Shown here: piece by piece, positions 47,212 to 56,259 of the stretch
Layout: each line of letters opens with the position of its first letter
Position numbering within the stretch: position 1 is the first letter of the stretch
NCBI RefSeq assembly: GCF_030252425.1
Contig: NZ_CP126994.1
Span: 4,211,001-4,275,000 of the forward strand
Reading direction: 5' to 3'
Origin: Acidisoma sp. PAMC 29798
GTDB taxonomy: Bacteria > Pseudomonadota > Alphaproteobacteria > Acetobacterales > Acetobacteraceae
DNA: 64,000 bases
Notes under the pieces: generated by a model
The model's database searches: none
Told to the model about the DNA's origin: nothing
What the model saw: the letters and a program-made list of their open reading frames with translations, nothing else
Translations under genes and position numbers: made by a program

Positions 47212-48684
47212 ATGATGCAGCGCAGCACCTTCGCCCTCGGCCATTACATTGACGAATGGTCCGAGCGCCCCCTCCGCGAAGCGCTGGCCGGCATGGTCGG
47301 TACCTTCGCCCTGATCCCCGAAGTCATCGCCTTCTCCTTCGTGGCGGGCGTCGATCCCGAAGTCGGGCTGTTCGCCACCTTCATTATCGGCATCGTGATT
47401 GCCGTCTGCGGCGGGCGGCCAGGCATGATTTCCGGCGCCGCAGGGTCGGTCGCGCTGGTCGTGGCGGCACTGGTGCATGGCCACGGGCTGCAATACCTGC
47501 TCGCCGCCACACTGCTCGCTGGCCTGATCCAGATCCTGTTCGGCCTGTTGCGACTGGAGGTGCTGATGCGGTTCGTCTCCCGCTCCGTGCGCACCGGCTT
47601 CGTCAATGCCCTGGCGATCCTGATCTTTTCGGCGCAGGTGCCCCAGATGCTGGGCGTCGATTGGCATACCTACGCCATGATCGCTGGGGGTCTGGCCATC
47701 ATCTATCTGGCGCCACGCCTCACGACGGCGATCCCCTCGCCCTTGATCTGCATCGTCGGGCTCACCGCCCTTGCGGCCTTGGTGCCGATGCCGCTGCGCA
47801 CCGTGGCCGATCTCGGGCGCCTGCCGTCCAGCCTGCCGTCGCTGCTCTGGCCGCAGGTGCCCGCAACCTGGGCGACGCTGGAGATCATCGCCCCCTATGC
47901 GCTGGCCATGGCCATGGTCGGGCTGCTGGAATCGATGATGACCGCCAGCGTGGTGGACGACATCACCGAAACGACTAGCAGCAAAGGCCGGGAATGCGTC
48001 GGCCTGGGCCTCGCCAATGTCGCGGCGGGCCTGTTCGGCGGCATCGCCGGCTGCGGCATGATCGGCCAGACGGTCGGCAACCTCCGCTATGGCGGGCGGG
48101 GCCGCCTGTCCACACTGGTCGCCGGCGTCTTCCTGCTGCTGCTGATGGTCGCCTTGCGGCCCTGGATCGCGCGCGTGCCGGTGGCGGCGCTGGTCGCCAT
48201 CATGATCATGGTCTCCATCAGCACCTTTTCCTGGACCTCGCTGCGCACCCTGGTCACCCATCCCAAAGTCTCCTCCGTCGTCATGCTGGCGACGGTGGCG
48301 GTGGTGGTCGCGACCAAGGATCTGGCCTTGGGAGTCTGCGTGGGTGTGCTGCTCAGCGGTGTCTTCTTCGCCTTCAAGGTGATGCGGCTGATGCGGGTCG
48401 AGAGCCGGCTGGACGAGGCGACCGACACGCGCATCTATACCGTCAGCGGCCAGATCTTCTTCGCCTCGGCCGATCTTTTCGCCGATGCTTTCGACCTGCG
48501 GGACAAGGCAGCGCGCGTACGGATCGATTTGCGTGATGCAGTTTTATGGGATGTCACGGCGGTCACGGCGCTGGAGGGCGTGGTCGGTAAAATGAGGCGC
48601 CACGGCAAGGCGGTGGAGGTTGTCGGGCTCGATGCCGCCAGCGCGACCCTGGTGCGACGACATAGCGGCCTCAACCTCGCCTGA
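47212..48684 (+). CDS. SulP-family inorganic anion transporter with STAS domain
   Basis: About 490 residues. The SLC26/SulP membrane domain has ALAGMVGTFALIPEVIAFSF and GRPGMISGAAGSVALVVAALV, and about 12 helices. A C-terminal STAS domain (RIDLRDAVLWDVTAVTALEG) follows. Sulfate, bicarbonate or another anion could be the substrate. ATG 47212 is preferred; an upstream in-frame start would overlap the toxin gene. Confidence 0.88.
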   Translation: MMQRSTFALGHYIDEWSERPLREALAGMVGTFALIPEVIAFSFVAGVDPEVGLFATFIIGIVIAVCGGRPGMISGAAGSVALVVAALVHGHGLQYLLAATLLAGLIQILFGLLRLEVLMRFVSRSVRTGFVNALAILIFSAQVPQMLGVDWHTYAMIAGGLAIIYLAPRLTTAIPSPLICIVGLTALAALVPMPLRTVADLGRLPSSLPSLLWPQVPATWATLEIIAPYALAMAMVGLLESMMTASVVDDITETTSSKGRECVGLGLANVAAGLFGGIAGCGMIGQTVGNLRYGGRGRLSTLVAGVFLLLLMVALRPWIARVPVAALVAIMIMVSISTFSWTSLRTLVTHPKVSSVVMLATVAVVVATKDLALGVCVGVLLSGVFFAFKVMRLMRVESRLDEATDTRIYTVSGQIFFASADLFADAFDLRDKAARVRIDLRDAVLWDVTAVTALEGVVGKMRRHGKAVEVVGLDAASATLVRRHSGLNLA

Positions 48685-48782
48685 CACATTTCACCCCGTT
48701 TGGACCTTGCGGTAGCGCGCTAGCTGGCGTTCTTGCCCCCCAGACACGTTACAACGGCCCGACGCGTCGAGGAAAAAGCATC

Positions 48783-49022
48783 ATGGTTAAACGTCGCAAA
48801 GAGGAAGAGATCGTCGGGGTCCTCGAATTCGAGGGCAAGAGCGCGGAAGATCCCGAAGTTCTGGGCTGGCTCGCCGAGCATAAATCCAAGAATGGCGGCA
48901 AGGTCCGTCTGAGCCAAGGCGCCAAGGGCGTGCGCGTCATGTTCAGCAAGGACGCGGACATGGCCCATTGGAAGGCCCGCTCCGACAAGCTCGCCAAAGC
49001 GAAGAAGACGCCCGCCCTCTAG
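48783..49022 (+). CDS. Small lysine-rich hypothetical protein
   Basis: 79 residues, unknown. It is very rich in Lys and Glu (start MVKRRKEEEIVGVLEFEG, end KLAKAKKTPAL). Preceded by GAGGAAAAAGCATC, a plausible ribosome-binding site. Codon use looks normal for the region. No motif is recognised. It may be a small nucleic-acid- or ribosome-associated protein, but that is a guess. Confidence 0.65.
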   Translation: MVKRRKEEEIVGVLEFEGKSAEDPEVLGWLAEHKSKNGGKVRLSQGAKGVRVMFSKDADMAHWKARSDKLAKAKKTPAL

Positions 49023-49078
49023 GTCGGCTCCCGCAGCCACCGGAGTTTTAGCGCGTGCAAGCGCGCCAACATATCCAT

Positions 49079-49107
49079 TTGACTCAATTAAACGATCTGA
49101 TTAGCGT
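49079..49107 (+). promoter_or_regulatory. Candidate promoter upstream of metQ
   Basis: TTGACT (49079-49084) and TAGCGT (49102-49107) are 17 bp apart in an AT-rich stretch (about 49070-49135) that stands out from the surroundings. The -35 box is good and the -10 box is weak. Confidence 0.4.
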
Positions 49108-49169
49108 AATAACGAGAAATAGCTTAGATCGCTGGGGGTAATGCCGCGTGACCCCAATGGAGACTGTAG

Positions 49170-50009
49170 ATGCCGACAGCCGGTGACCACCATGTGCCTC
49201 TTTCACCGCGCACCCGGCGTCGGGCCCTGACGGCGGGGCTTATCGCTCTCGGTCTTTTCGTGCTCGCTCTCGTCGCTCATGCCCATGCGGAGACGCCGCT
49301 GACCATTGCCGGCACGCCGGGCCCGATGGCCGAGGTTCTCAACCACGCAGCGGACCTCGCCAAGAAACAGGGCCTGGACGTGAAGGTCATCCAGTTTTCC
49401 GATTGGGTGACGCCGAATGTCGCAGTGTCGGAAGGCTCGGTGGAGGCCAATCTGTACCAGCACAAGCCGTTCCTCGCCGCAGCCATCAAGGCGCGGCATT
49501 TCAACCTGGTGGCCGTGGCTCCTGCGGTGATCCTGCCGATGGGTCTGTTCTCCCATAAGATCAAAACCCTCACAGACCTGAAGGACGGCGACCAGGTCGC
49601 GGTCGCGAATGATCCGGTCAACCGCGCGCGGGGCCTGCAGCTTTATGCCAAGGCCGGGCTGATTACGCTGACACCGGGCGTCGGCGATGCCGCGAGCCTG
49701 AAGGACGTGACCTCCAACCCGAGACATCTTCAGTTCATCGAATTGCCGGCGCCGCAACTGGCGCGCGCCTTGGATGACGTGAAGGTCGCCCAGGTCAGCT
49801 ACACCTTCCTGATCGCCTCGGGCGGCGATCCGAGATCCGTGCTGATCGAGGATGGCGCCAACAACCCGCATTACGCCCTGCAATTCGTCAGCCGCCCGCA
49901 GGACGCGACCGATCCGAAGCTGCTGAGGTTCATCAGGATCTTTCAGTCCGATGATGAGCGCGCCTTCATCCTAAAAAGCTTCGGCGGCGCGATCACCCCG
50001 GCCTGGTGA
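49170..50009 (+). CDS. metQ: Methionine ABC transporter substrate-binding protein (NlpA/MetQ family)
   Basis: 279 residues. After a signal segment (ALTAGLIALGLFVLALVAHAHA) the mature part has IQFSDWVTPNVAVSEGSVEANLYQHKPFL, a MetQ hallmark. The usual lipobox cysteine is absent, so it is predicted to be soluble in the periplasm rather than a lipoprotein. It may bind methionine or another sulfur compound, since monooxygenase genes follow. It is the first gene of metQ-metN-metI. Confidence 0.88.
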   Translation: MPTAGDHHVPLSPRTRRRALTAGLIALGLFVLALVAHAHAETPLTIAGTPGPMAEVLNHAADLAKKQGLDVKVIQFSDWVTPNVAVSEGSVEANLYQHKPFLAAAIKARHFNLVAVAPAVILPMGLFSHKIKTLTDLKDGDQVAVANDPVNRARGLQLYAKAGLITLTPGVGDAASLKDVTSNPRHLQFIELPAPQLARALDDVKVAQVSYTFLIASGGDPRSVLIEDGANNPHYALQFVSRPQDATDPKLLRFIRIFQSDDERAFILKSFGGAITPAW

Positions 50010-50023
50010 GGGGGGCTCCGATC

Positions 50024-50836
50024 GTGGACCAAGGCCTGTTCGACCCTGCGCCCGCAGCGTGGAGTCCTGAGACGGAAACGCCGCTGCTGAAGGTTGCGGG
50101 CGTGTCGCGCCGGTTTGGCGCGACAGCGGCGCTGCATGACGTGTCCTTCAGCCTCGGCCGAGGTCAGGTGCTCGGCATCATTGGCCGATCGGGCGCCGGG
50201 AAATCCACGCTCATTCGCTGCCTCAATGGTTTGGAGCGGCCGGATAGCGGCACCATCGCGATTGAGGGGCGGGAGGTGCAGGACCTCACCGAAAGCCAGT
50301 GGCAGACCGAACGCCGACGCATCGGCATGATCTTCCAGCACTTCAATCTTCTGTCCTCGCGCACGGCGCTCGAGAACGTCGCCCTGCCGCTGAAACTTGC
50401 CGGGGTGAAGCGCGGCGCGCGTCTGCGCCGCGCGGCGGACCTGCTCGATCTCGTCGGCCTCGGTGACAAGGGCCGCGCCTATCCTGCGAAACTTTCGGGC
50501 GGCCAGAAGCAGCGCGTCGGCATCGCGCGGGCACTCGCCTCCGATCCCGCGCTGCTACTGTGCGACGAGGCGACATCGGCGCTGGACCCCGAGACGACGG
50601 TCTCGATCCTCGGCCTCCTGCGGAAGATCAACCGGGAGATGGGCCTGACCATCGTGCTCATCACCCATGAGATGAACGTCGCGCGTCGCATCGCCGACCG
50701 GGTGATGGTGCTGGCGAGCGGCCGTGTGGTCGAGGAAGGGCCCGTGCGGAATGTTCTGACCGATCCTCAGGCGGAGGAGACGCAGATCTTGCTGCGCGCC
50801 GCAGCCCTCGGTTTCGCGGATGGGGAGGGCATCTGA
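50024..50836 (+). CDS. metN: Methionine ABC transporter ATPase
   Basis: About 270 residues. Walker A GRSGAGKSTLIRCLNGLE, signature LSGGQKQRVGIARAL and Walker B LLCDEATSALDPET match MetN. It lacks most of the C-terminal NIL domain seen in E. coli MetN (343 residues). GTG 50024 with AGGGGG upstream is preferred; GTG 50006 overlaps metQ. The stop shares one base with the metI start. Confidence 0.9.
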   Translation: MDQGLFDPAPAAWSPETETPLLKVAGVSRRFGATAALHDVSFSLGRGQVLGIIGRSGAGKSTLIRCLNGLERPDSGTIAIEGREVQDLTESQWQTERRRIGMIFQHFNLLSSRTALENVALPLKLAGVKRGARLRRAADLLDLVGLGDKGRAYPAKLSGGQKQRVGIARALASDPALLLCDEATSALDPETTVSILGLLRKINREMGLTIVLITHEMNVARRIADRVMVLASGRVVEEGPVRNVLTDPQAEETQILLRAAALGFADGEGI

Positions 50837-51492
50837 TGTTCGCGAATGTTTCCTCTGCCGAGGTGATGACCGCGCTCGGCCAGACGCTGGAGATGGTGGG
50901 TGTCGCCGGCCTGATCGGCTTCATCTGCGGCCTGCCGCTGGCCCTGCTGCTGGTCGCGACATCGCGCAATGGCATCGCGCCGCAGACCGGCATCAATCGC
51001 GTGCTCGGCGGCATCGTCAACGGTGTCCGCTCCGTGCCCTTCATCATCCTGCTGGTGGCGCTGATTCCGCTGACGCGGCTGATCGCCGGTAGCTCGATTG
51101 GCACAGTGGCCGCCATCGTGCCGCTAGCGATCGGCGCCACGCCTTATTTCGCGCGCATCGCCGAAGTGTCCTTGCGCGACGTCGATAGCGGATTGGTGGA
51201 AGCGGTGCGCGCCATGGGCGGCTCGCGGCTCGCCATCATGCGGGAGGTGTTGGTCCCCGAAGCATTGCCCGGCCTTGTCGCGGGTTTTGTGGTGACCTTG
51301 GTGACGCTGATCGGCTCCTCCGCCATGGCGGGCGTGGTGGGTGCCGGCGGCCTCGGCGATCTCGCCATCCGCTACGGCTATGACGAATTCGACACCGGCG
51401 TGATTATCGTGGTCGTCGCCGTCTTGATCGTGCTTGTCTGCGGCGTTCAGTTCCTGGGCGACCGGCTGGCCGCGCGCTTCGATCATCGTTGA
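50836..51492 (+). CDS. metI: Methionine ABC transporter permease
   Basis: 218 residues, five helices. The segment GVRSVPFIILLVALIPLTRLI and the loop EAVRAMGGSRLAIMREVLVPEALP match MetI. It forms the membrane pore of the MetNIQ importer. Confidence 0.92.
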   Translation: MFANVSSAEVMTALGQTLEMVGVAGLIGFICGLPLALLLVATSRNGIAPQTGINRVLGGIVNGVRSVPFIILLVALIPLTRLIAGSSIGTVAAIVPLAIGATPYFARIAEVSLRDVDSGLVEAVRAMGGSRLAIMREVLVPEALPGLVAGFVVTLVTLIGSSAMAGVVGAGGLGDLAIRYGYDEFDTGVIIVVVAVLIVLVCGVQFLGDRLAARFDHR

Positions 51493-51506
51493 AGGAAGCC
51501 CCTGTC

Positions 51507-52745
51507 ATGGACCATTCCGCACCGGACCTGCCTGCCGTGGCGCCGCCTCTTCCCCTGCCGCGTGTTCGGCCGCCTGTCTTGACCACGACGGCGGAGGTGA
51601 TCGCCGCGGCACATGACTTCGCGGCGTCGATTAAGGATGGCGCGGCCGAGCGGGATCGCGAGCGCATCCTGCCGATCGCGGAGATCGAGCGCTTTTCGGC
51701 GAGTGGCCTCTGGGGTCTGTGCGTGCCGCGTGTCTATGGCGGCCCGGAACATTCCTGGGTGACGATCACGGAAGTCATTCGCATCGTCTCGGCGGCGGAT
51801 CCCTCGATCGGACAGATTCCGCAAAACCACTACGCCTTTCTCAATCTCATGCGCGTCGAGCCGGATGAGGCGCGCAAGCGCTATTTCTACGAGCGGGTGC
51901 AGGAGGGTTATCGCTTCGGCAATGCGCTCGCCGAAATCGGTACCAAGACGGCCGCCGATTGGAAGACCCGCATCTGGCAGGATGGCGACGACTATGTGCT
52001 GGACGGCACCAAGTTCTACTGCACCGGCGCCTTGTTCGCGCATCTGGTGCCGGTGGTGATGCGAACCGAGGCCGGCGCCATCATCCGCGCCATCGTGCCG
52101 CGCGATGCGCCGGGCCTGACGGTGATCGACGACTGGTCGGGCTTCGGGCAGCGCACCACGGCAAGCGGCACCGTGCGGCTCGATCATGTGCGTGTGCCCG
52201 CCTTCAACCTCATCGGCTTGAACGGGCTCGGCGATGGTCCGAGCGTCTATGGCCCCGTCGCGCAGATCCTGCAGGCGGCGATCGATGCGGGCATCGCGGC
52301 CGGCGCACTCACCGATACGATCGACTTCGTGCGTACGCGGGCGCGGCCTTGGATCGACAGCGGTCGCGATCGCGCGGGGGATGATCCGCTCACCATCACG
52401 CAAATTGGCGATACGCAGATCCGGCTTCATGCGGCGGAGTTGATGCTGGAGCGGGCCGGGCGGATCATTGATGAGGCGCTGCTGGACGAAAACGCGGAGA
52501 GCATTGCGCGCGCCTCCATCGCTGTCGCGGAAGCCAAGGTGGTGACGACCGAGATCGCGCTGCATGCGAGCAACAGCCTGTTTGAATTGGCAGGGACCAG
52601 CGCGACCTTGGGCAAACACAATTTCGACCGGCATTGGCGGAATGCGCGTGTGCATACGCTGCATGATCCGGTGCGGTGGAAATATTACGCCGTCGGCGAT
52701 TACACGTTGAACGGCACTCCGCCGCCCGTGCATTCGTGGATTTAG
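51507..52745 (+). CDS. SfnB-like acyl-CoA-dehydrogenase-family flavoprotein
   Basis: About 412 residues of the acyl-CoA dehydrogenase fold. The path GSVEANL-type methionine transporter genes upstream and the sequence (SGLWGLCVPRVYGGPEHSW, QIPQNHYAFLNLMR, FELAGTSATLGKHNFDRHWRNARVHTLHDP, in parts) fit the SfnB sulfur-acquisition oxidoreductase group, FMN-linked enzymes for sulfones and related compounds. The acyl-CoA catalytic Glu is not obvious. ATG 51507 is preferred; TTG 51489 is possible. Confidence 0.82.
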   Translation: MDHSAPDLPAVAPPLPLPRVRPPVLTTTAEVIAAAHDFAASIKDGAAERDRERILPIAEIERFSASGLWGLCVPRVYGGPEHSWVTITEVIRIVSAADPSIGQIPQNHYAFLNLMRVEPDEARKRYFYERVQEGYRFGNALAEIGTKTAADWKTRIWQDGDDYVLDGTKFYCTGALFAHLVPVVMRTEAGAIIRAIVPRDAPGLTVIDDWSGFGQRTTASGTVRLDHVRVPAFNLIGLNGLGDGPSVYGPVAQILQAAIDAGIAAGALTDTIDFVRTRARPWIDSGRDRAGDDPLTITQIGDTQIRLHAAELMLERAGRIIDEALLDENAESIARASIAVAEAKVVTTEIALHASNSLFELAGTSATLGKHNFDRHWRNARVHTLHDPVRWKYYAVGDYTLNGTPPPVHSWI

Positions 52746-52757
52746 GGACAGTTTCAC

Positions 52758-52787
52758 GGCGGATAGGGCTGCGCTCATCCGCCCTAC
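52758..52787. repeat. REP-like element
   Basis: A 30-bp copy, GGCGGATAGGGCTGCGCTCA... ending CCGCCCTAC, in the 60-bp gap between the SfnB-like and LLM genes. One base breaks the inner stem. Confidence 0.8.
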
Positions 52788-52805
52788 AAGCAAGCGTGTG
52801 AACCA

Positions 52806-54218
52806 ATGACTAAGCACATCCTGCTGAACGCTTTCGCCATGAATACCCTGACGCATCAGTCGCCGGGGTTGTGGCGGCATCCGCGCGACCGATCGACCGA
52901 GTTCAACCGGCTGCCGATCTGGCTGGAACTGGCCAAACTTCTAGAGCAGGGCTTGTTCGACGGCATTTTCCTCGCCGATGTCCTGGGTCCCTATGACGTC
53001 TATGGCGGTAATGCTCGTGCCGCCGTCGCGAGTGGCGCGCAGCTACCCACCAATGACCCTCTTCTGCTGGTGCCCGCCATGGCGGCAGTGACGACACACC
53101 TCGGCTTCGGCGTCACCGTCTCCCTGAGTTACGAGCCGCCCTATACGATGGCGCGGCGCTTCTCGACCCTCGACCACCTGACGGATGGGCGCATCGGCTG
53201 GAATATCGTCACCAGCTATCTCGACAGTGCCGCCCGCGCCATGGGCCAGGCGCGGCAGCGCGGCCATGACGATCGCTATGCCGTGGCCGAGGACTATATG
53301 ACCGCCATCTACAAGCTTTGGGAGCAGAGCTGGGAGGAGGGCGCCGTGCTCGCCGATCGTGCGCGCGGCGTCTACGCCGATCCGGACCGGGTTCATGTCA
53401 TTCGCCATATGAGCGAGTTTCTGACGATGGAGGGGCTGCATTTGTCGCAACCTTCCCCGCAGCGGACGCCGGTGCTGTACCAGGCCGGAAGCTCACCCGC
53501 CGGACAGTCTTTCGCCGCGCGCCATGCCGAATGTGTGTTCGTCTCCGGCCCCTCGGCGGCCGTCATTGGGCCGCGCGTGGCGAAGCTGCGGCAGGCGCTG
53601 GTCTCGGCAGGTCGCCGGGCCGATAGCGTCAAGGTCTTTTCACTCGCCACCGCGATCGTCGCACCGACCGGCGCCGAGGCGCGCGACAGGCTCGACGAAT
53701 ACCGCAGCTTTGTGGACCCGATCGGCGCCCTGACGCTGATGGGCGGCTGGATGGGCGTGGATTACGCGGCCTATGACCTCGACCAGAAAATCCGCTTCAT
53801 CGACAATGATGCCGGCCGCGCCGCGATGGAGAATTTCACCCGCGGCGATCCCACGCGGGAATGGACGGTGCGCGAGGTCGCCGCGCATGTGGCAATCGGC
53901 GGCGCTGGCCCCGTGTTCACGGGGTCGCCGGCGGAGGTCGCCGCGCAGATGGCGCTGTGGATGGAGCAGACCGATGTCGATGGCTTCAACCTTGCTTATG
54001 CCGTGCTGCCCGAAACCTTTGCGGATATCGTAAGTCTGCTGGTCCCGGAGTTGCAGGCGCGTGGTCTGTATAAGACCCGCTATGCCGAGGGCAGCTTGCG
54101 CGAAAAGCTATTCGCCCAGGGTCCGCGCCTGACGCCCCCGCATCCCGCCGCCGCGCAGCGGGGGCCGGTGTCGGATTCAGTCGCTCGGCCGGTCGCTTCC
54201 GCGCCAGTCCTGGTCTGA
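52806..54218 (+). CDS. LLM-class flavin monooxygenase, NtaA/SnaA/DszA type
   Basis: 470 residues of the bacterial luciferase-like fold. Motifs LLNAFAMNTLTHQSPGLWRHP, GLFDGIFLADVLGPYDVYGG, HLGFGVTVSLSYEPPY and RIGWNIVTSYLDSAARAMG are typical of the NtaA/SnaA/DszA branch, two-component FMN monooxygenases acting on nitrilotriacetate, sulfonates or dibenzothiophene sulfone. With metNIQ and the SfnB-like gene it suggests desulfurisation of organosulfur compounds. No flavin reductase partner is seen in the cluster. Confidence 0.87.
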   Translation: MTKHILLNAFAMNTLTHQSPGLWRHPRDRSTEFNRLPIWLELAKLLEQGLFDGIFLADVLGPYDVYGGNARAAVASGAQLPTNDPLLLVPAMAAVTTHLGFGVTVSLSYEPPYTMARRFSTLDHLTDGRIGWNIVTSYLDSAARAMGQARQRGHDDRYAVAEDYMTAIYKLWEQSWEEGAVLADRARGVYADPDRVHVIRHMSEFLTMEGLHLSQPSPQRTPVLYQAGSSPAGQSFAARHAECVFVSGPSAAVIGPRVAKLRQALVSAGRRADSVKVFSLATAIVAPTGAEARDRLDEYRSFVDPIGALTLMGGWMGVDYAAYDLDQKIRFIDNDAGRAAMENFTRGDPTREWTVREVAAHVAIGGAGPVFTGSPAEVAAQMALWMEQTDVDGFNLAYAVLPETFADIVSLLVPELQARGLYKTRYAEGSLREKLFAQGPRLTPPHPAAAQRGPVSDSVARPVASAPVLV

Positions 54219-54321
54219 CAAGCGCTTCACCTAGGCGCCGAGGAGTTGCGCCCTTCGGCATCCGGACGATAGGAAGACCTCCTCGGAATGAGCGTGCCGC
54301 TTTTGCGGCTCTGGAGGCCTG

Positions 54322-55071
54322 ATGAAGATCCTGGTGCCCGTGAAGCGGGTGGTCGATTACAACGTCCGCGTGCGCGTCAAGGCCGATGGTTCCGGCGTCG
54401 AACTCGCCAACGTCAAGATGTCGATGAACCCCTTCGATGAGATCGCGGTCGAGGAAGCGCTGCGCTTGCGGGAGGCCGGGAAGGCCACCGAAGTCGTGGC
54501 CATCTCCATCGGGCCGATCCAGGCGCAGGAGACGGTGCGGACCGCGCTCGCCATGGGCGCCGATCGGGGCATCGTGGTCGAAGTGGCCGAGGCGGTGGAG
54601 CCGCTGACGGTCGCCAAGATCCTCAAGGCGATCGTGGCGCTGGAAAATCCGGGCCTCGTCATTCTCGGTAAGCAGGCGATCGACGATGATTGCGGCCAGA
54701 CCGGCCAGATGCTGGCGGCGTTGCTCGGCTGGTCCCAGGGCACCTTCGCCTCGAAGGTCGAGATCGGGGACGGCCATGTGACGGTGACGCGCGAGGTCGA
54801 TGGCGGCTTGCAGACGGTGGCGCTGACGCTGCCGGCAATCGTCACCACCGATCTGCGCCTGAACGAGCCGCGCTATGCCAGCTTGCCGAATATCATGAAG
54901 GCCAAGAAGAAGCCGATCGACATGAAGACGATCGCCGACCTCGGCATCGATCCGACGCCGCGCCTGAAGATTCTCAAGACCGTCGAGCCCGCCGGTCGCA
55001 AGGCGGGCGTGAAGGTCGGCTCCGTCGCCGAGTTGGTGGCGAAGCTGCGTGACGAAGCCGGCGTGATCTGA
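54322..55071 (+). CDS. etfB: Electron transfer flavoprotein, beta subunit
   Basis: 249 residues. It starts [20 protein letters not shown] and contains [18 protein letters not shown] and the signature [31 protein letters not shown]-type block. With EtfA it carries electrons from acyl-CoA dehydrogenases to the quinone pool. It precedes etfA by 11 bp. Confidence 0.95.
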   Translation: MKILVPVKRVVDYNVRVRVKADGSGVELANVKMSMNPFDEIAVEEALRLREAGKATEVVAISIGPIQAQETVRTALAMGADRGIVVEVAEAVEPLTVAKILKAIVALENPGLVILGKQAIDDDCGQTGQMLAALLGWSQGTFASKVEIGDGHVTVTREVDGGLQTVALTLPAIVTTDLRLNEPRYASLPNIMKAKKKPIDMKTIADLGIDPTPRLKILKTVEPAGRKAGVKVGSVAELVAKLRDEAGVI

Positions 55072-55082
55072 AGGATACGACA

Positions 55083-56012
55083 ATGAAGACGCTCGTTCTG
55101 GCCGATCATGACAATGCGGTGCTGAAGGAAACCACGGCCCGCACGGTGACCGCCGCCCAGGCACTCGGTGGTGAGATTGAAATCCTCGTCGCGGGGGAGC
55201 ATTGCCGCGCCGTGGCGGAGGCTGCCGCCCAGCTCGCCGGCGTGTCGAAGGTGCTGTTGGCCGAAGATGCCGCGCTCGCGCATCTGCTCGCAGAGCCCCT
55301 CGCGGCCCTGCTGGTGAGCCTCGCGCCCGGCTACGACGTGCTTGCGGCGCCCGCGACGGCGGCCGGCAAGAACGTGATGCCCCGCGTGGCCGCCCTGCTC
55401 GATGTGATGCAGGTGTCGGACGTGATCCGCGTGCTGGGGCCGGACACCTTCGAGCGGCCGATCTATGCCGGCAATGCGATCCAGACCGTGCAGGCGATGG
55501 ATGCGAAGAAGGTCTTGACCATCCGCACCTCGACCTTCGCGGCAGCGCCGACGGGTGGCGCGGCGGCGATCGAGGTGATTGCGGCCTCGGGCGACCCGGC
55601 GCTGTCGACCTTCGAGGGGGAGAGCCTGTCGCGGTCTGAGCGGCCGGAACTGCCCTCGGCCAAGATCGTGGTTTCGGGCGGACGGGCACTCGGCTCCTCG
55701 GAAAAGTTCCGTGAGCTGATCATTCCGATCGCGGACAAGCTGGGCGCGGCCATCGGCGCCTCCCGCGCCGCAGTCGATGCGGGCTATGCCCCCAACGACC
55801 AGCAGGTCGGGCAGACCGGCAAAGTGGTGGCGCCGGATCTTTATATCGCGGTCGGAATTTCTGGCGCGATCCAGCATCTGGCGGGTATGAAGGACAGCAA
55901 GATCATCGTCGCGATCAACAAGGATGCGGAGGCGCCGATCTTCCAGGTGGCCGATTACGGCCTCGTGGGCGATCTGTTCGTTCTGCTGCCGGAGCTCGAA
56001 AAGGCCCTCTAA
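55083..56012 (+). CDS. etfA: Electron transfer flavoprotein, alpha subunit
   Basis: 309 residues. The C-terminal FAD-binding signature includes [20 protein letters not shown] and [20 protein letters not shown]. It forms a heterodimer with EtfB. A hairpin at 56045-56069 follows. Confidence 0.95.
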   Translation: MKTLVLADHDNAVLKETTARTVTAAQALGGEIEILVAGEHCRAVAEAAAQLAGVSKVLLAEDAALAHLLAEPLAALLVSLAPGYDVLAAPATAAGKNVMPRVAALLDVMQVSDVIRVLGPDTFERPIYAGNAIQTVQAMDAKKVLTIRTSTFAAAPTGGAAAIEVIAASGDPALSTFEGESLSRSERPELPSAKIVVSGGRALGSSEKFRELIIPIADKLGAAIGASRAAVDAGYAPNDQQVGQTGKVVAPDLYIAVGISGAIQHLAGMKDSKIIVAINKDAEAPIFQVADYGLVGDLFVLLPELEKAL

Positions 56013-56044
56013 CCTCATGCGGAAGCGCTTAGCGGTCGCTTGAC

Positions 56045-56069
56045 GGCGGAACGCTATTCGCGTTCCGCC
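56045..56069. terminator. Hairpin downstream of etfA
   Basis: A perfect 10-bp stem (GGCGGAACGC/GCGTTCCGCC) with a 5-nt loop lies 33 bp after etfA. No clear T-run follows. The stem sequence is itself a variant of the REP family. Confidence 0.55.
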
Positions 56070-56088
56070 CACCATTGGGACGGTAGAC

Positions 56089-56118
56089 GTAGGGTGGAAA
56101 AGCGGAGCGCATTCCACC
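56089..56118. repeat. REP-like element, TGGAA variant
   Basis: A 30-bp copy, GTAGGGTGGAAAAGCGGAGC... ending ATTCCACC, between etfA and the manganese catalase gene. Confidence 0.82.
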
Positions 56119-56230
56119 CTCAGGCCACAGCTGAGTGACGACACATCGCAAAAACGCGAGATACCCAAAGGTTCATCTGACAGCCGCGTGAGACGACTGG
56201 CAATCGGTGAGGGCTCGAACCAGCTCCCAT

Positions 56231-56247
56231 TCTGGAATTTTTCCAGA
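56231..56247. promoter_or_regulatory. Palindrome upstream of the manganese catalase gene
   Basis: A perfect 7-bp dyad TCTGGAA-TTT-TTCCAGA lies 12 bp upstream of the start codon and abuts the ribosome-binding site. It could be an operator or a hairpin that covers the site. No regulator is assigned. Confidence 0.4.
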
Positions 56248-56259
56248 GAGGACAGGCCC

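Noticed and set aside
49023-49169. SAM-type riboswitch upstream of metQ
   Set aside because: The short GGGGT/ACCCC hairpin near 49135 does not match SAM-II or other SAM riboswitch cores that I can recall.
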